64,000 nt of DNA from Rubrivivax sp. (GCA_021300575.1 JAJTDM010000033.1:49601-113600), one strand, 5' to 3'; counted from the first letter of the stretch, positions 18,130-31,063 are shown. Program-made: numbers and translations. The notes: generated from the letters alone by a model not told the origin.

Positions 18130-20043
18130 TCAGGCAGCCGCCGGAGCACTGTCCGTGCTGACTGCCGCCTCGCCACCACCACCTCCTCCAGCCTTGGGGG
18201 GCTGGGCGGTCCAGTCCTTGGGCGGACGGGGTGGCTTGCCGGCCATGATGTCATCGATCTGCTCACTGTCGATGGTTTCCCACTCCAACAGGGCCTTGGC
18301 CATGGCGTGCATCTTGTCCTTGTGGCCCTCGATCAGCGAGCGCGCGATCGAATACTGCTCGTCAATGATCCTGCGGATTTGAAGATCGACTTTCTGCATG
18401 GTCTGCTCAGATACATTGACCTGCTTGGTCACCGAGCGTCCGAGGAACACCTCGCCCTCGTTCTCGGCGTAGACCATGGGGCCCAGCTCGTCCGTCATGC
18501 CATAGCGTGTGACCATGTCGCGGGCAATCTGCGTCGCCCGCTCGAAGTCGTTGCTGGCGCCGGTGGTCATCTGGTTCATGAACACCTCTTCCGCGATACG
18601 ACCGCCGAACAACACCGAGATGGTGGAAAGCATGCGCTCCTTGTCCATGCTGTAGCGGTCACCCTCAGGCAACTGCATGGTCACGCCCAAGGCCCTGCCC
18701 CGGGGGATCACCGTCACCTTGTGCACTGGATCCGTCTTGGGCATCAAGCGGGCGACCAGGGCGTGGCCCGCCTCGTGGTAGGCCGTGTTGCGGCGCTCAT
18801 CCTCGGGCATGACCATGGACTTCCGCTCAGGGCCCATCATGATCTTGTCCTTGGCCTTTTCGAAGTCGACCATCTCCACCACGCGTGCGCTGCGACGCGC
18901 GGCGAACAAGGCGGCTTCGTTGACCAGATTGGCCAGATCAGCGCCCGAAAAGCCTGGTGTGCCGCGCGCCAGGATGTCGGCGCGGATGTCCTGACCCACC
19001 GGCACCTTGCGCATGTGCACGTTGAGGATCTGTTCGCGGCCACGCACGTCAGGCAGCGTCACATAAACCTGGCGGTCGAAGCGGCCTGGACGCAGCAGGG
19101 CGGGGTCCAGGATGTCAGGCCGGTTCGTGGCCGCCATCACGATGACACCCAGGTTCGTCTCGAAGCCGTCCATCTCGACCAGCATCTGGTTCAGCGTCTG
19201 CTCGCGCTCGTCGTTGCCGCCGCCCAGGCCGGCCCCGCGATGCCGACCCACTGCGTCGATTTCATCCACAAAGATGATGCAGGGCGCGCTCTTCTTGGCT
19301 TGCTCGAACATGTCGCGCACGCGAGCAGCACCCACGCCCACGAACATCTCGACGAAATCCGAGCCCGAGATGCTGAAAAAGGGCACCTTGGCTTCGCCTG
19401 CGATGGCCTTGGCCAACAAGGTCTTGCCGGTTCCCGGCGGGCCCACCAGCAGGACGCCACGCGGAATGCGCCCACCCAGCTTCTGGAACTTCTGGGGATC
19501 CTTCAGGAAGTCCACCAACTCCTTGACTTCCTCCTTGGCCTCGTCGCAGCCGGCCACATCAGCGAAGGTGGTGGAATTGTTGGCCTCGTCCAGCATCCGG
19601 GCCTTGCTCTTGCCGAAGCTGAAGGCGCCGCCCTTGCCCCCGCCCTGCATCTGGCGCATGAAATAGATCCACACCCCGATGAGCAGCAACATCGGGCCCC
19701 AACTGACGAGGATGCTCATCAGCAGAGAGGGCTCCTCGCGGGACTTCACATCGAATTTCACGCCGTTGGCGCGCAGATCGCCCACCAGACCTCTGTCGAG
19801 GTAAGTGGCCGTGGCACGCAGGCGCTTGTCGTCCACCGTGGTGGCCACGATCTCAGTGCCGCCGCCAGGCTTCTCCTCCAGGACTGCAAACTTGATGCGC
19901 TTGGCCTGCACCTCGTCCAGGAATTCAGAGTAACCGATCTGGTTGCCCTGCATCGCCCCCCGGTCGAACTGCTTGAACACGGTGAACAGCACCAGGGCGA
20001 TCACCAGCCAGACAGCCACCTTGGAGAACCATTGATTGTTCAC
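18130..20043 (-). CDS. ftsH: ATP-dependent zinc metalloprotease FtsH
   Basis: This inner-membrane AAA+ protease degrades misfolded membrane proteins and regulatory targets such as sigma-32 and LpxC (known in E. coli). The 637-residue protein has two N-terminal membrane helices (about residues 8-23 and 107-128), Walker A GPPGTGKT (201-208), the [11 protein letters not shown] pore segment, the second region of homology ([20 protein letters not shown]) and the zinc motif HEAGH (423-427). The start is the second of two tandem GTG codons (20043), which gives the usual MNNQWFSK N-terminus and good spacing from AAGGAG. A sigma-32-type promoter lies upstream. Confidence 0.97.
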   Translation of the reverse strand: MNNQWFSKVAVWLVIALVLFTVFKQFDRGAMQGNQIGYSEFLDEVQAKRIKFAVLEEKPGGGTEIVATTVDDKRLRATATYLDRGLVGDLRANGVKFDVKSREEPSLLMSILVSWGPMLLLIGVWIYFMRQMQGGGKGGAFSFGKSKARMLDEANNSTTFADVAGCDEAKEEVKELVDFLKDPQKFQKLGGRIPRGVLLVGPPGTGKTLLAKAIAGEAKVPFFSISGSDFVEMFVGVGAARVRDMFEQAKKSAPCIIFVDEIDAVGRHRGAGLGGGNDEREQTLNQMLVEMDGFETNLGVIVMAATNRPDILDPALLRPGRFDRQVYVTLPDVRGREQILNVHMRKVPVGQDIRADILARGTPGFSGADLANLVNEAALFAARRSARVVEMVDFEKAKDKIMMGPERKSMVMPEDERRNTAYHEAGHALVARLMPKTDPVHKVTVIPRGRALGVTMQLPEGDRYSMDKERMLSTISVLFGGRIAEEVFMNQMTTGASNDFERATQIARDMVTRYGMTDELGPMVYAENEGEVFLGRSVTKQVNVSEQTMQKVDLQIRRIIDEQYSIARSLIEGHKDKMHAMAKALLEWETIDSEQIDDIMAGKPPRPPKDWTAQPPKAGGGGGGEAAVSTDSAPAAA

Positions 20044-20104
20044 CACTGCTCCTTCACAACAGACGGCACAGGAGGGGAAAGACTCCCCTTTGCTGCACTT
20101 CTGG

Positions 20105-20132
20105 ATATGGGGATGAGTGTAGGGCAGTCAAG
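20105..20132 (-). promoter_or_regulatory. Sigma-32 (heat-shock) promoter of ftsH
   Basis: On the minus strand CTTGACT (20126-20132) and CCCCATAT (20105-20112) are separated by 13 bases. The -10 matches the RpoH consensus CCCCATNT exactly and the -35 is close to CTTGAAA. It lies about 60 bases upstream of the ftsH start; ftsH is a known heat-shock gene in E. coli. Confidence 0.75.
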
Positions 20133-20239
20133 GGCTCCTTCATGGGATCCAGGAGATGCCGTCCCCGCAGGAGATGAACCGGCCCAGGCCAAGGTCCCAA
20201 GCCTGTGCGGCTGCAATGCTTGCGCGCATGAAGCATGGG

Positions 20240-21223
20240 TCAAGGACTTGGCAGATCGCCTGTCGCGATGCCGGGCGCGATGGCCTGCCAGGCCTTGGCC
20301 AGATCTTCGGGGGGGAGGCGCACGAACTCCAGCGGCTTTCCATGGATCGGGTGGGCAAAAGCGAGCTTCCAGGCATGCAAGGCCTGACGCTCAAGCCCGA
20401 ATTCCACGGCGCCGCCGTACAGGCGGTCACCCACCAAGGGATGACCGATGTGCGCCAGGTGAACACGAATCTGGTGGGTGCGGCCCGTGTGCAGGCGGCA
20501 GTGCACAGCGGTGCAGCCCTGGGCGCTGGCAAGTGTCTGGACGTCGGTCCGCGCCGGTCGGCCGGCCGGGTGAACCGCCATGCGCGTACGCGAGGCAGGG
20601 TCACGCCCTACACGCGCGTCCACGGCCCTGACCCCCGGGGGCATCACCCCATGCACCAGCGCCATGTACAAGCGCTGCACTTCACGGCTGGCGATGGCAC
20701 GGCTCAGGGACGTGACGGCTTGCAAGGTCTTGCCCACCATCATCAGGCCCGATGTGTCCTTGTCGAGCCGGTGCACGATGCCGGCCCTCGGCAACTGCAC
20801 CGAAGCCGGATGGTGTGCGAGCAAACCGTTGAGCAGGGTGCCCGACCAGTGACCAGGCGCGGGGTGGACCACCAGGCCCACGGGCTTGTCCACGACCAGC
20901 ACGTGCTCGTCCTCGAAAACCACCTGCAGCAGCAGGCGTTCAGCTCGAAAGGCCAGGCTCTCGGCCGTCGGTCGCAGTTCGACCCGCACCGACTGGCCTG
21001 CCTTGACCTTTCGTGAGGCCAGTGCCGCCGCCGCCCCGTCAAGAACCACCAGCCCCTGGTCGATCAGGCCCTGGAGATGGCTGCGCGAGAACTCTGGCGC
21101 CATCGCCACGAGCACTTTGTCCAGTCGCCAGCCATGCCAGTCCCCATGAACAACGGCGCTGCGGACCTCGTGCTCGGGCGCGGCCGTTGACTCCAGACCG
21201 TCGTCCTCTTCAAGATCGATCAT
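20240..21223 (-). CDS. rluD: Ribosomal large subunit pseudouridine synthase D
   Basis: It converts uridines of helix 69 of 23S rRNA (1911, 1915, 1917 in E. coli) to pseudouridine. The 327-residue protein has an S4-like RNA-binding domain (WRLDKVLVAMAPEFSRSHLQGLI), the catalytic loop HRLDKDTSGLMMV with its Asp, and the TGRTHQIRVH and GDRLYGG motifs. An acidic N-terminal extension precedes S4. It is divergent from bamD, a conserved betaproteobacterial pair; the pgeF gene that often follows rluD is not seen. Confidence 0.95.
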   Translation of the reverse strand: MIDLEEDDGLESTAAPEHEVRSAVVHGDWHGWRLDKVLVAMAPEFSRSHLQGLIDQGLVVLDGAAAALASRKVKAGQSVRVELRPTAESLAFRAERLLLQVVFEDEHVLVVDKPVGLVVHPAPGHWSGTLLNGLLAHHPASVQLPRAGIVHRLDKDTSGLMMVGKTLQAVTSLSRAIASREVQRLYMALVHGVMPPGVRAVDARVGRDPASRTRMAVHPAGRPARTDVQTLASAQGCTAVHCRLHTGRTHQIRVHLAHIGHPLVGDRLYGGAVEFGLERQALHAWKLAFAHPIHGKPLEFVRLPPEDLAKAWQAIAPGIATGDLPSP

Positions 21224-21257
21224 GTGCGACAGCTCATGGGCGGCTGGATCCGATCCC

Positions 21258-21263
21258 TATAAT
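21258..21263 (+). promoter_or_regulatory. -10 element upstream of bamD
   Basis: A perfect TATAAT lies 48 bases before the bamD ATG, inside the rluD-bamD divergent spacer. No good -35 hexamer is visible at 16-18 bases upstream. Confidence 0.5.
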
Positions 21264-21311
21264 TTAAGTGGTCCATCACACAAGGCGGCGCTTGGCGTCG
21301 GCACCTGCGGC

Positions 21312-22121
21312 ATGAAGTTCTCCAGAGCCCTGCACATGGGCGCCCTGACGCTCGCCGTCTTCATGTGGCTGCCCGGATGCGCCTTGTTTTCAGGCAAGGA
21401 CGAGTCTCGTGCGGAAAACCTCGACAAATTGTATGCAGAGGCACGCGAGGACATTGCAGGCGGAAGCTTCGACCAAGCGATCAAGAACCTGGAGCGCCTG
21501 GAAGCCAGAGCTTCGGGCACCTTGCTCGGGCAGCAGGCCCTGCTGGACCTGGCTTACGCACAATGGAAATCCGGCGAGCGGGCTTCGGCCCTGGCTTCCC
21601 TGGAGCGCTTCACGAAGCTGCACCCGTCCAGCCCCGCCTACGACTACGCGCTGTACCTGCGCGGGGTGTTGAATTTCAACGACAACCTCGGTCTTTTCGG
21701 CCGGTTGGCACGGCAAGAAGTTTCCGAACGAGACCAGAAAGCCTCGCGCGAGGCTTTTCAGGCCCTTTCTCAACTGGTGCAACAGTTTCCGGACTCGAAA
21801 TACGCTCCCGACGCTCGGGTGCGCATGGACTTCATCGTGAATTCGCTGGCAGCCTACGAAGTCCATGTGGCTCGCTACTACTTCCGCCGTGGGGCCTACC
21901 TCGCCGCGGTGAACCGGGCCAAGCAGGCCGTGACTGAATTTGACCGCGTGCCGGCGGCGGAAGAGGCTCTGGCGATCATGGTCGAGGGCTACGGCCGCCT
22001 GGGGCTGAAAGACCTGAGCCGGGATGCACAGCGAGTGCTGAAGCAGAACTTTCCGAACTCGCGCTTCCTCTCGGCTGATGGTCTGGAGGTCACCTCCAAG
22101 CCCTGGTGGCGCGTTTGGTGA
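21312..22121 (+). CDS. bamD: Outer membrane assembly lipoprotein BamD
   Basis: BamD is an essential part of the BAM complex that inserts beta-barrel proteins into the outer membrane. The 269-residue protein has a lipoprotein signal with Cys23 (LPGC) and five TPR-like helical repeats; conserved pieces include YDYALYLRGVLNF, QQFPDSKYAPDARVRM and EVHVARYYFRRGAYLAAVNR. The start at 21312 gives the signal peptide its normal length. No strong Shine-Dalgarno sequence is visible. Confidence 0.95.
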   Translation: MKFSRALHMGALTLAVFMWLPGCALFSGKDESRAENLDKLYAEAREDIAGGSFDQAIKNLERLEARASGTLLGQQALLDLAYAQWKSGERASALASLERFTKLHPSSPAYDYALYLRGVLNFNDNLGLFGRLARQEVSERDQKASREAFQALSQLVQQFPDSKYAPDARVRMDFIVNSLAAYEVHVARYYFRRGAYLAAVNRAKQAVTEFDRVPAAEEALAIMVEGYGRLGLKDLSRDAQRVLKQNFPNSRFLSADGLEVTSKPWWRVW

Positions 22122-22176
22122 GGCGGCCAAGATGATGCCGGGCCGCGGTTGATCCAAGCCACGGGGGCGTTGCCGC

Positions 22177-24204
22177 TCAATCCGCTCTGGATCTCGCTGC
22201 CACCTGTTCCAACCACGCCAGAGCCTGCGCCTCCGTGTCCAGGCGTGTCATCGCAGGCAGGGCCTTGAGCAGGGCCTTGCCGTAGCCCATCCTGCCCATC
22301 CGCGGGTCGCACACCACGAGCAGCCCCATGTCCTGCTCGGTTCGGATCAATCGCCCGGCGCCCTGCTTCAGTGACACGGCGGCCTCCGCCAGGAAATAGT
22401 CCTCGAACGGACTCCCGCCTCGGGCCTCGATGGCCTGGGCCCGGGCCTTCACCAGGGGATCGTTCGGCGGCGGGAAGGGAAGCTTGTCGATCAGCACGCA
22501 TTGCAGGGCATCTCCCGGCACGTCGATGCCTTCCCAGAAGCTCTGCGAGCCCACCAACACCTTGCCCACGCCATCACCGTAGCGCTGCAGCAAAGCCCTG
22601 CGGGGCTCCTCGCCCTGCACCAGAACCTCGAGCGGATGTTGCAGAGTCTTGGATACGCTGCGAATGGCCTGCGCCACCAGGGGCAGCGCCTTCAGGGTAG
22701 TGGTCAGGACGAAAGTCCGGCCCGAGAGGACCGCTGCGCAGCGCGCTGCCAGGCGGCCCACGGCACCGGGATGGGCGCCGTCCTGGGGCAACGGCATCTC
22801 CTGCGGTACCCACAGCCGGGCTTGCTTCGGATAGTCGAAAGGACTGCCCGCGAGCAGGATGCGGGCATCCTCCAATCCGCAGGCGGCGGTGAACCAGGAC
22901 AGGCCGTCGTCACTTCCCAGGGTTGCGGAGGTGAAGATCCAGGTACGCAGGGCGGACTCTCGCTGCGCGGTCAGGGCTTCGCGGATGTCCAGCGGCGACT
23001 CCAGCAGTCGCACGCCATGGGGTGAAAGATCCACCCAGCGGATCCGGGACGGGTCACCCGCTTGGGCAAAACGATTCGCCCGTTCGGCCAGATCGGCGCA
23101 GCGCTGCGCCAGGCGCTTCCAATCGGGCGCTGTAGCCTCCACCGCCACGGCTGCCTCAAGCGCGTGCAGGAGTTGCTGAACAACACTTTGCAGCGCCTCC
23201 GTCCAGCCTTGGCGAGCTGTCACACGAGTCCACTCGATCTTTTGCGCCACGCGTGCCTCGGTTTGCCCGCCGGCGGCAGCAAGTCGCAGGTCGCGAGCGC
23301 ACAGCTCCAGCCCGGAGGTCAACTCCTGCCAGGGGCGCAGCCCGCGCGCGTGCTGAAGGCCCGCCTCCAGAAGGTCGCGGGCCAGATCGATGATCTGGCC
23401 ACTGCCCAGGCTGGTTCCCAGAAACTGCAGGCCCACTTCCATCAACTGGTGGGCCTCGTCAAAGACCGCAACATCCACGGTCGGCAGCAACTCGGCCACC
23501 TCGGACTCGCGCAGGGCAATGTCAGCGAAGAACAGATGGTGGTTGACCACGACGATATCGGCAGCCATGGCCTCGCGACGCGCCCTGACCACGTGGCACC
23601 CGGCCCATTGAGGGCAGTCACTTCCCAGGCAGTTCTCTCGGGTGGAGGTGACCAGGGGCAGCACCGCTGACCTCTCATCCAGCCCCTGCACTTCGGCGAG
23701 ATCCCCGGTGCGGGTGTGCAGGGACCAGGCCTCCACACGGGACAGTGCACGGACCGCCCAGCGATCGCGCCCATCGATCACCTGGGGCGCCTGCTCCAGG
23801 CGGTGCAGACACAGATAGCTGCCACGGCCCTTGAGCAGGGCCAGTTGCACCGGCATCTGCAGGACAGCGCGCAAGCGCGGAAGGTCGCGCAGGAAAAGCT
23901 GGTCCTGCAGGCTTTTGGTCGCGGTGCTGACCATGGCCCTTCGTCCCGACAACAGCAAGGGCACCAGATAAGCGAAGGTCTTGCCCACGCCCGTGCCCGC
24001 CTCGACCACCAGGTCTTTCACGTCCTCTATCGACCGCGCCACCGCGCGCGCCATGTCCAGCTGTGCGGGCCTTACCGCGAACTGGGTGTCGGCCTGGCTG
24101 AGCGGGCCGGCCGCCGAAAAGGCCCAGTCCACAGCCTGCTCAAGCGCCCCAGGCTCACGTTCGACCTCCACGCCGCGGCCCGGCCCGTTGTCACGTTCGG
24201 TCAC
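22177..24204 (-). CDS. ATP-dependent DNA helicase of the DinG/YoaA family
   Basis: An XPD-like superfamily 2 helicase, 675 residues. Walker A EAGTGVGKT lies at residues 68-76, and the DEAH box reads VFDEAHQL. Four cysteines placed to hold an iron-sulfur cluster are visible (Cys132, Cys192, Cys197, Cys203). The C-terminal helicase motifs include QSFWEGIDVPGD and QGAGRLIRTEQDMG. Such proteins unwind damaged or R-loop DNA; YoaA in E. coli works with the clamp-loader chi subunit. The start is a GTG at 24204 with GGGGA upstream. It converges with bamD. Confidence 0.9.
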   Translation of the reverse strand: MTERDNGPGRGVEVEREPGALEQAVDWAFSAAGPLSQADTQFAVRPAQLDMARAVARSIEDVKDLVVEAGTGVGKTFAYLVPLLLSGRRAMVSTATKSLQDQLFLRDLPRLRAVLQMPVQLALLKGRGSYLCLHRLEQAPQVIDGRDRWAVRALSRVEAWSLHTRTGDLAEVQGLDERSAVLPLVTSTRENCLGSDCPQWAGCHVVRARREAMAADIVVVNHHLFFADIALRESEVAELLPTVDVAVFDEAHQLMEVGLQFLGTSLGSGQIIDLARDLLEAGLQHARGLRPWQELTSGLELCARDLRLAAAGGQTEARVAQKIEWTRVTARQGWTEALQSVVQQLLHALEAAVAVEATAPDWKRLAQRCADLAERANRFAQAGDPSRIRWVDLSPHGVRLLESPLDIREALTAQRESALRTWIFTSATLGSDDGLSWFTAACGLEDARILLAGSPFDYPKQARLWVPQEMPLPQDGAHPGAVGRLAARCAAVLSGRTFVLTTTLKALPLVAQAIRSVSKTLQHPLEVLVQGEEPRRALLQRYGDGVGKVLVGSQSFWEGIDVPGDALQCVLIDKLPFPPPNDPLVKARAQAIEARGGSPFEDYFLAEAAVSLKQGAGRLIRTEQDMGLLVVCDPRMGRMGYGKALLKALPAMTRLDTEAQALAWLEQVAARSRAD

Positions 24205-24263
24205 GCAATCCCCGCGGCGAGTCGCAGGGTTCGGTGAGTGAGGGCTGCCAAGGGGGTCGCCGC

Positions 24264-25394
24264 TCAGGTCAGACGGGTATCGACATCACGCCGAGCCAGG
24301 GCCAGGAACTCGGCCGTCTGCATCTCTCGCAACCGCGACGCGGTGCGCGGAAACTCGTGTGACAAGGGCCCCTCGAGGTAGAGCTTCTCGGGCTCATCGG
24401 CGGCCGACATCACCAGCTTCACCCGGCGGTCGTACAAGACGTCCACCAGCCAGGTGAAGCGCCGCGCCTCGCTGGACATCCGGGGCGGCATCCTGGGCAC
24501 ATCGGAAAGCAGCACGGTGTGGAACCGCGACGCGATCTCCAGGTAATCGTTGTGCGATCTCGGCCCCCCGCAAAGAACCGTGAAGTCGAACCAGACCACG
24601 CCGCCGGCCCGGCGGCGCACCGGTATCTCCCGGTGTTCGATGTTCAGGGCACCGGGCTCGTCTCGTGCTTCGGCCATCGCCTCGAAGGCGTCCTTCATGG
24701 CCGCATCAGCGCCTTCTCCCAGGGGACAGTGATAGACCTGAACCCGCTTCAGCGAGCGTTGGCGGTAGTCCACGCCCGCATCGACGCTGACCACCTGCAG
24801 GTGCTTCTTCAGCAACTCGATGGCCGGCAGGATGCGGTCGCGATGGAGCCCGTTCGGGTACAGATCGTCAGGATGGAAGTTCGACGTCGTGACGATGCTG
24901 ACGCGGTTGGCGAACAGCGACTCCAGCAGACGATGCAGGATCATCGCGTCGGTGACGTCCGCAACGTGGAACTCATCGAAACAGATGAGACGGAAACGGC
25001 GCGCGATGCGGCGGCCGAGTTCGTCCAGCGGATTGACGGTGCCCTTGAGGTCCTGAAGTTCCCGGTGCACCTCGCGCATGAACTCGTGGAAGTGCAATCG
25101 CGTCTTGCGGGTGAGCGGGACGGACTGGAAAAAGCAGTCCATCAGGAAGCTTTTGCCACGACCTACCCCGCCATGCATGTAGACACCCCGGGGGATAGGG
25201 GGACGGCTCAACAGCTTGGTCAGGGCATTGGAGCGGCGAGCCTTGTAGTCTGCCCATTCACGCTCGCAGCGCTCCAGCGCCTCGATGGCCCCCAGTTGTG
25301 CGGCGTCGCTGCGAAAGCCCTTCTCGGCCAGCGTGTCGGCGTACAGGGCCCGTACGCCCTGCCCGACCGTGACCGCGCCTGGGTTCTCAGCCAT
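24264..25394 (-). CDS. zapE: Cell division protein ZapE (AFG1-like ATPase)
   Basis: A P-loop ATPase related to AFG1; in E. coli ZapE associates with FtsZ and is needed under stress. The 376-residue protein has Walker A HGGVGRGK (75-82), then the FHEFMREVHRELQ segment, a Walker B-like LICFDEFHVADVTDAMIL and the FHPDDLYPNGLHRDRILPAI segment, all standard for the family. I chose the ATG at 25394 over an adjacent GTG. It lies downstream of lpdA, as in many Burkholderiales. Confidence 0.95.
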   Translation of the reverse strand: MAENPGAVTVGQGVRALYADTLAEKGFRSDAAQLGAIEALERCEREWADYKARRSNALTKLLSRPPIPRGVYMHGGVGRGKSFLMDCFFQSVPLTRKTRLHFHEFMREVHRELQDLKGTVNPLDELGRRIARRFRLICFDEFHVADVTDAMILHRLLESLFANRVSIVTTSNFHPDDLYPNGLHRDRILPAIELLKKHLQVVSVDAGVDYRQRSLKRVQVYHCPLGEGADAAMKDAFEAMAEARDEPGALNIEHREIPVRRRAGGVVWFDFTVLCGGPRSHNDYLEIASRFHTVLLSDVPRMPPRMSSEARRFTWLVDVLYDRRVKLVMSAADEPEKLYLEGPLSHEFPRTASRLREMQTAEFLALARRDVDTRLT

Positions 25395-25462
25395 CACAGC
25401 GGCTTCATCATGGGGCCCGGTACGGTGTCTGGGCCGCCGAGATCATCAAGCACAAGGTCCAC

Positions 25463-26890
<1,428 letters not shown>

Positions 26891-26900
26891 GTAAAGGCCC

Positions 26901-28157
<1,257 letters not shown>

Positions 28158-28198
28158 GATGGTCTTGGGAGTGAATTCGTTTCAGATGGAGCGGCGGA

Positions 28199-31063
28199 TT
28201 ACTTGGTCAGCGTGAAGCCCTTGAGCTTGCCAAAGGCGGCGTCGATGAGCGCCTTCTGCTGATCCTGGTGCAAATGGGCGTAGCCCACCGCCGGCGAGGC
28301 CGAGGCGGCACGTCCGGCATAGCCCAGGCGCTGCCCGTCCAGCATGTTCTCGTGGATGTTGTGCTGCACGAAGAACCAGGCCCCCTGGTTCTGCGGCTCG
28401 TCCTGGCACCACACGACTTCCGTTGCGTTAGGGAACTTCTTGAGTTCAGCCGACAGCACCTTGTGCGGGAAGGGATAGAGCTGCTCGACCCGCAAGATGG
28501 CGACGTCGTTCAGGCCCTTTTCCTCACGCTTCTTGACCAGGTCGTAATACACCTTGCCGGAGCAGGCGATGACGCGCTTGACCTTGGCCGCCGCGGCCAC
28601 CACATCGGCGTTGAGTTCACCAATGACGGTATGGAAACCGCTCTTGGTGAAGTCATTCAGGCTGGAAGTGGCGTCCTTGTTGCGCAGCAGCGACTTGGGC
28701 GTGAACAACACCAAGGGCTTGCGCAGGTTACGCACCATCTGGCGGCGCAGCACATGGAAGATCTGCGCGGCCGTGGTGGGCTGCACGATCTGCATGTTGG
28801 TGTCGGCCGCCAACTGCATGAAGCGCTCCAGGCGCGCGGAGCTGTGCTCGGGGCCCTGGCCTTCGTAGCCGTGCGGCAACATCAGCGTCAGGCCGTTCTG
28901 GCGGCCCCACTTCACTTCGCCTGACGCGATGAACTGGTCAATCACCACCTGCGCGCCGTTGGCGAAGTCACCGAACTGAGCCTCCCAGATCACCAGGGTG
29001 TTGGGGTCCGAACCCGCATAGCCGTACTCGAAGGCCAACACGGCCTCTTCGGACAGGATGGAGTCGATGACCAGAAAAGGCGCCTGGTTTTCAGCCACAT
29101 GCTGCAGCGGCACATAGGTGCCTTCGTCCCAGCGCTCACGCTTCTGATCGTGAATGACGGCGTGACGGTGCGTGAAGGTGCCGCGGCCGGAATCCTCGCC
29201 AGACATGCGGATGGGGTAGCCGCTGGACACCAGGGACGCGAAGGCCATGTGTTCGCCCATGCCCCAGTCCACGCGCAGTTCACCCCTGCCCATGGCCGCT
29301 CGGTCGTCATAGACCTTCTTGACCAGCGGGTGCATGTTCACGGTCTCGGGGATGGTGGTGATGCGCTCGGCCAGACGCTTCCATTCCGCCAGGGGGATGG
29401 CCGTGTCGGCAGCGTCAGTCCACTTCCTGCCCAGGTATGGCAGCCAATCCACCGCGTACTTGCTCTTGAAGTCGGTCAGCACCGGATCGACCGTGTGGCG
29501 TCCTTCATCCAGCGCAGAACGGTAGGCCTTGGACATGTCGTCGCCCAGGCTCTGCCCCAGGCCCTGGGCCGCCAGCTTGTCGGCATACAGCTTGCGCGTG
29601 CCAGGATGCTGGGCAATCTTCTTGTACATCAGCGGCTGGGTCAGCGAGGGCGTGTCCTGCTCGTTGTGGCCCAGCTTGCGGAAGCAGATGATGTCCAGCA
29701 CCACATCCTTGCGGAACTCCATGCGGTATTCCAGCGACCAGCGCACTGCCAGGACCACCGCCTCGGGATCGTCGCCGTTGACGTGCAGAACCGGTGCCTC
29801 GACGCCCTTGACGATGTCTGTGCAGTACAGCGTCGACCGCAGATCGCGCGGGTCCGAGGTGGTGAAGCCGATCTGGTTGTTGATGATGAGGTGTACCGTC
29901 CCGCCCGTGGAGTAGCCACGCGTCTGGGCCAGCGCCAGGGTCTCCTGGTTCACGCCCTGCCCCGCAAATGCGGCATCGCCATGCACGAGAACCGGCAGCA
30001 CCTGGTCACCGCGCTTGTCGCCCCGACGGTCCATGCGGGCACGCACCGAACCTTCCACCACCGGATTCACGATCTCCAGGTGCGACGGGTTGAACGCCAG
30101 GCTCAGGTGCACCGGGCCACCGGGGGTGGAGACATCAGAGCTGAAGCCCTGGTGGTACTTCACGTCACCCGCGGGCAGTTCCTCGGGTGCCGTGTGATCG
30201 AACTCGGCAAACAGGTCCTTGGGCATCTTGCCCAGGGTGTTCACCAGGACGTTCAACCGGCCCCGGTGGGCCATGCCGATGATGATTTCCTGCACACCCT
30301 TGGCGCCGGCCTGCTGGATCAGTTCGTCCATCGCAGCGATGAAACTCTCGCCGCCCTCAAGGGAAAACCGCTTCTGCCCCACATACTTGGTGTGCAGGTA
30401 GCGTTCCAGGCCCTCGGCCGCGGTCAGGCGGTCCAGCACATGCTTCTTCTGCTCGACGCTGAGCACTGGCTTGCTACGGGTGCTTTCCAGGCGCTCCTGC
30501 CACCAACGCTTTTCCGTCGGCTCGGTGATGTGCATGAACTCCACGCCCAGGGTGCCGCAATAGGTGTCGCGCAAGGCCTGCAGGATGTCCCGCAGGCTCA
30601 TCTGCTCGGCCTTGCTGAAATAGGTGTTGGCTGCCGAGAACGTGATGTCCATGTCGGACTCACTCAGGCCGTAGAACGAGGGCTCGAGTTCCGGAATCTT
30701 CGGGCGCTCGGTGCGCTTGAGCGGATCCAGATCCGCCCAGCGGGACCCGAGGAAACGGTAGGCCGCAATCAGGCTCTGGACATGAACCTGCTTCTGCGCC
30801 ACCGCCAGGTCGGCACTGCTGGCTTTCAGCGCAAATGCGTTGGCCTTGGCGCGTTGCGCAAAGGATTCGACCACCGGGGCGTGCGCCACATCGCGCGAAT
30901 CGCTGCCGTCGACGGCGGGGACGTGCTGCAGGTTGTCGAAATACGCGCGCCAGTTGTCAGGCACGCTGCCAGGGTTGTCGAGATAGGCCTCGTACAACTC
31001 TTCAACATAGGGCGCATTACCGCCAAACAGATACGAGTTGGATCTGTACTGCTGCATCAACAT
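28199..31063 (-). CDS. odhA: 2-oxoglutarate dehydrogenase E1 component
   Basis: This thiamine-diphosphate enzyme decarboxylates 2-oxoglutarate and passes the succinyl group to the lipoyl domain of OdhB. The 954-residue protein has the normal E1o length. The N-terminal helix NSYLFGGNAPYVEELYEAYL, the active-site GMAHRGRLNVL, the TDP/metal region VHGDAAFAGQGVNQET and the transketolase-like domain with GYEGQGPEHSSARLERF are present. I chose the ATG at 31063 because AAGGTGAG lies about seven bases upstream; the 50 extra residues of the longer frame have no family support. Confidence 0.97.
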   Translation of the reverse strand: MLMQQYRSNSYLFGGNAPYVEELYEAYLDNPGSVPDNWRAYFDNLQHVPAVDGSDSRDVAHAPVVESFAQRAKANAFALKASSADLAVAQKQVHVQSLIAAYRFLGSRWADLDPLKRTERPKIPELEPSFYGLSESDMDITFSAANTYFSKAEQMSLRDILQALRDTYCGTLGVEFMHITEPTEKRWWQERLESTRSKPVLSVEQKKHVLDRLTAAEGLERYLHTKYVGQKRFSLEGGESFIAAMDELIQQAGAKGVQEIIIGMAHRGRLNVLVNTLGKMPKDLFAEFDHTAPEELPAGDVKYHQGFSSDVSTPGGPVHLSLAFNPSHLEIVNPVVEGSVRARMDRRGDKRGDQVLPVLVHGDAAFAGQGVNQETLALAQTRGYSTGGTVHLIINNQIGFTTSDPRDLRSTLYCTDIVKGVEAPVLHVNGDDPEAVVLAVRWSLEYRMEFRKDVVLDIICFRKLGHNEQDTPSLTQPLMYKKIAQHPGTRKLYADKLAAQGLGQSLGDDMSKAYRSALDEGRHTVDPVLTDFKSKYAVDWLPYLGRKWTDAADTAIPLAEWKRLAERITTIPETVNMHPLVKKVYDDRAAMGRGELRVDWGMGEHMAFASLVSSGYPIRMSGEDSGRGTFTHRHAVIHDQKRERWDEGTYVPLQHVAENQAPFLVIDSILSEEAVLAFEYGYAGSDPNTLVIWEAQFGDFANGAQVVIDQFIASGEVKWGRQNGLTLMLPHGYEGQGPEHSSARLERFMQLAADTNMQIVQPTTAAQIFHVLRRQMVRNLRKPLVLFTPKSLLRNKDATSSLNDFTKSGFHTVIGELNADVVAAAAKVKRVIACSGKVYYDLVKKREEKGLNDVAILRVEQLYPFPHKVLSAELKKFPNATEVVWCQDEPQNQGAWFFVQHNIHENMLDGQRLGYAGRAASASPAVGYAHLHQDQQKALIDAAFGKLKGFTLTK

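Noticed and set aside
20044..20239. Possible small gene between rluD and ftsH
   Set aside because: The short frames there show no family features, and the heat-shock promoter explains the spacing.
18103..20631. Plus-strand open frame of 842 codons
   Set aside because: It is antisense to ftsH and rluD; its His/Leu/Gln-rich composition is typical of a shadow frame.
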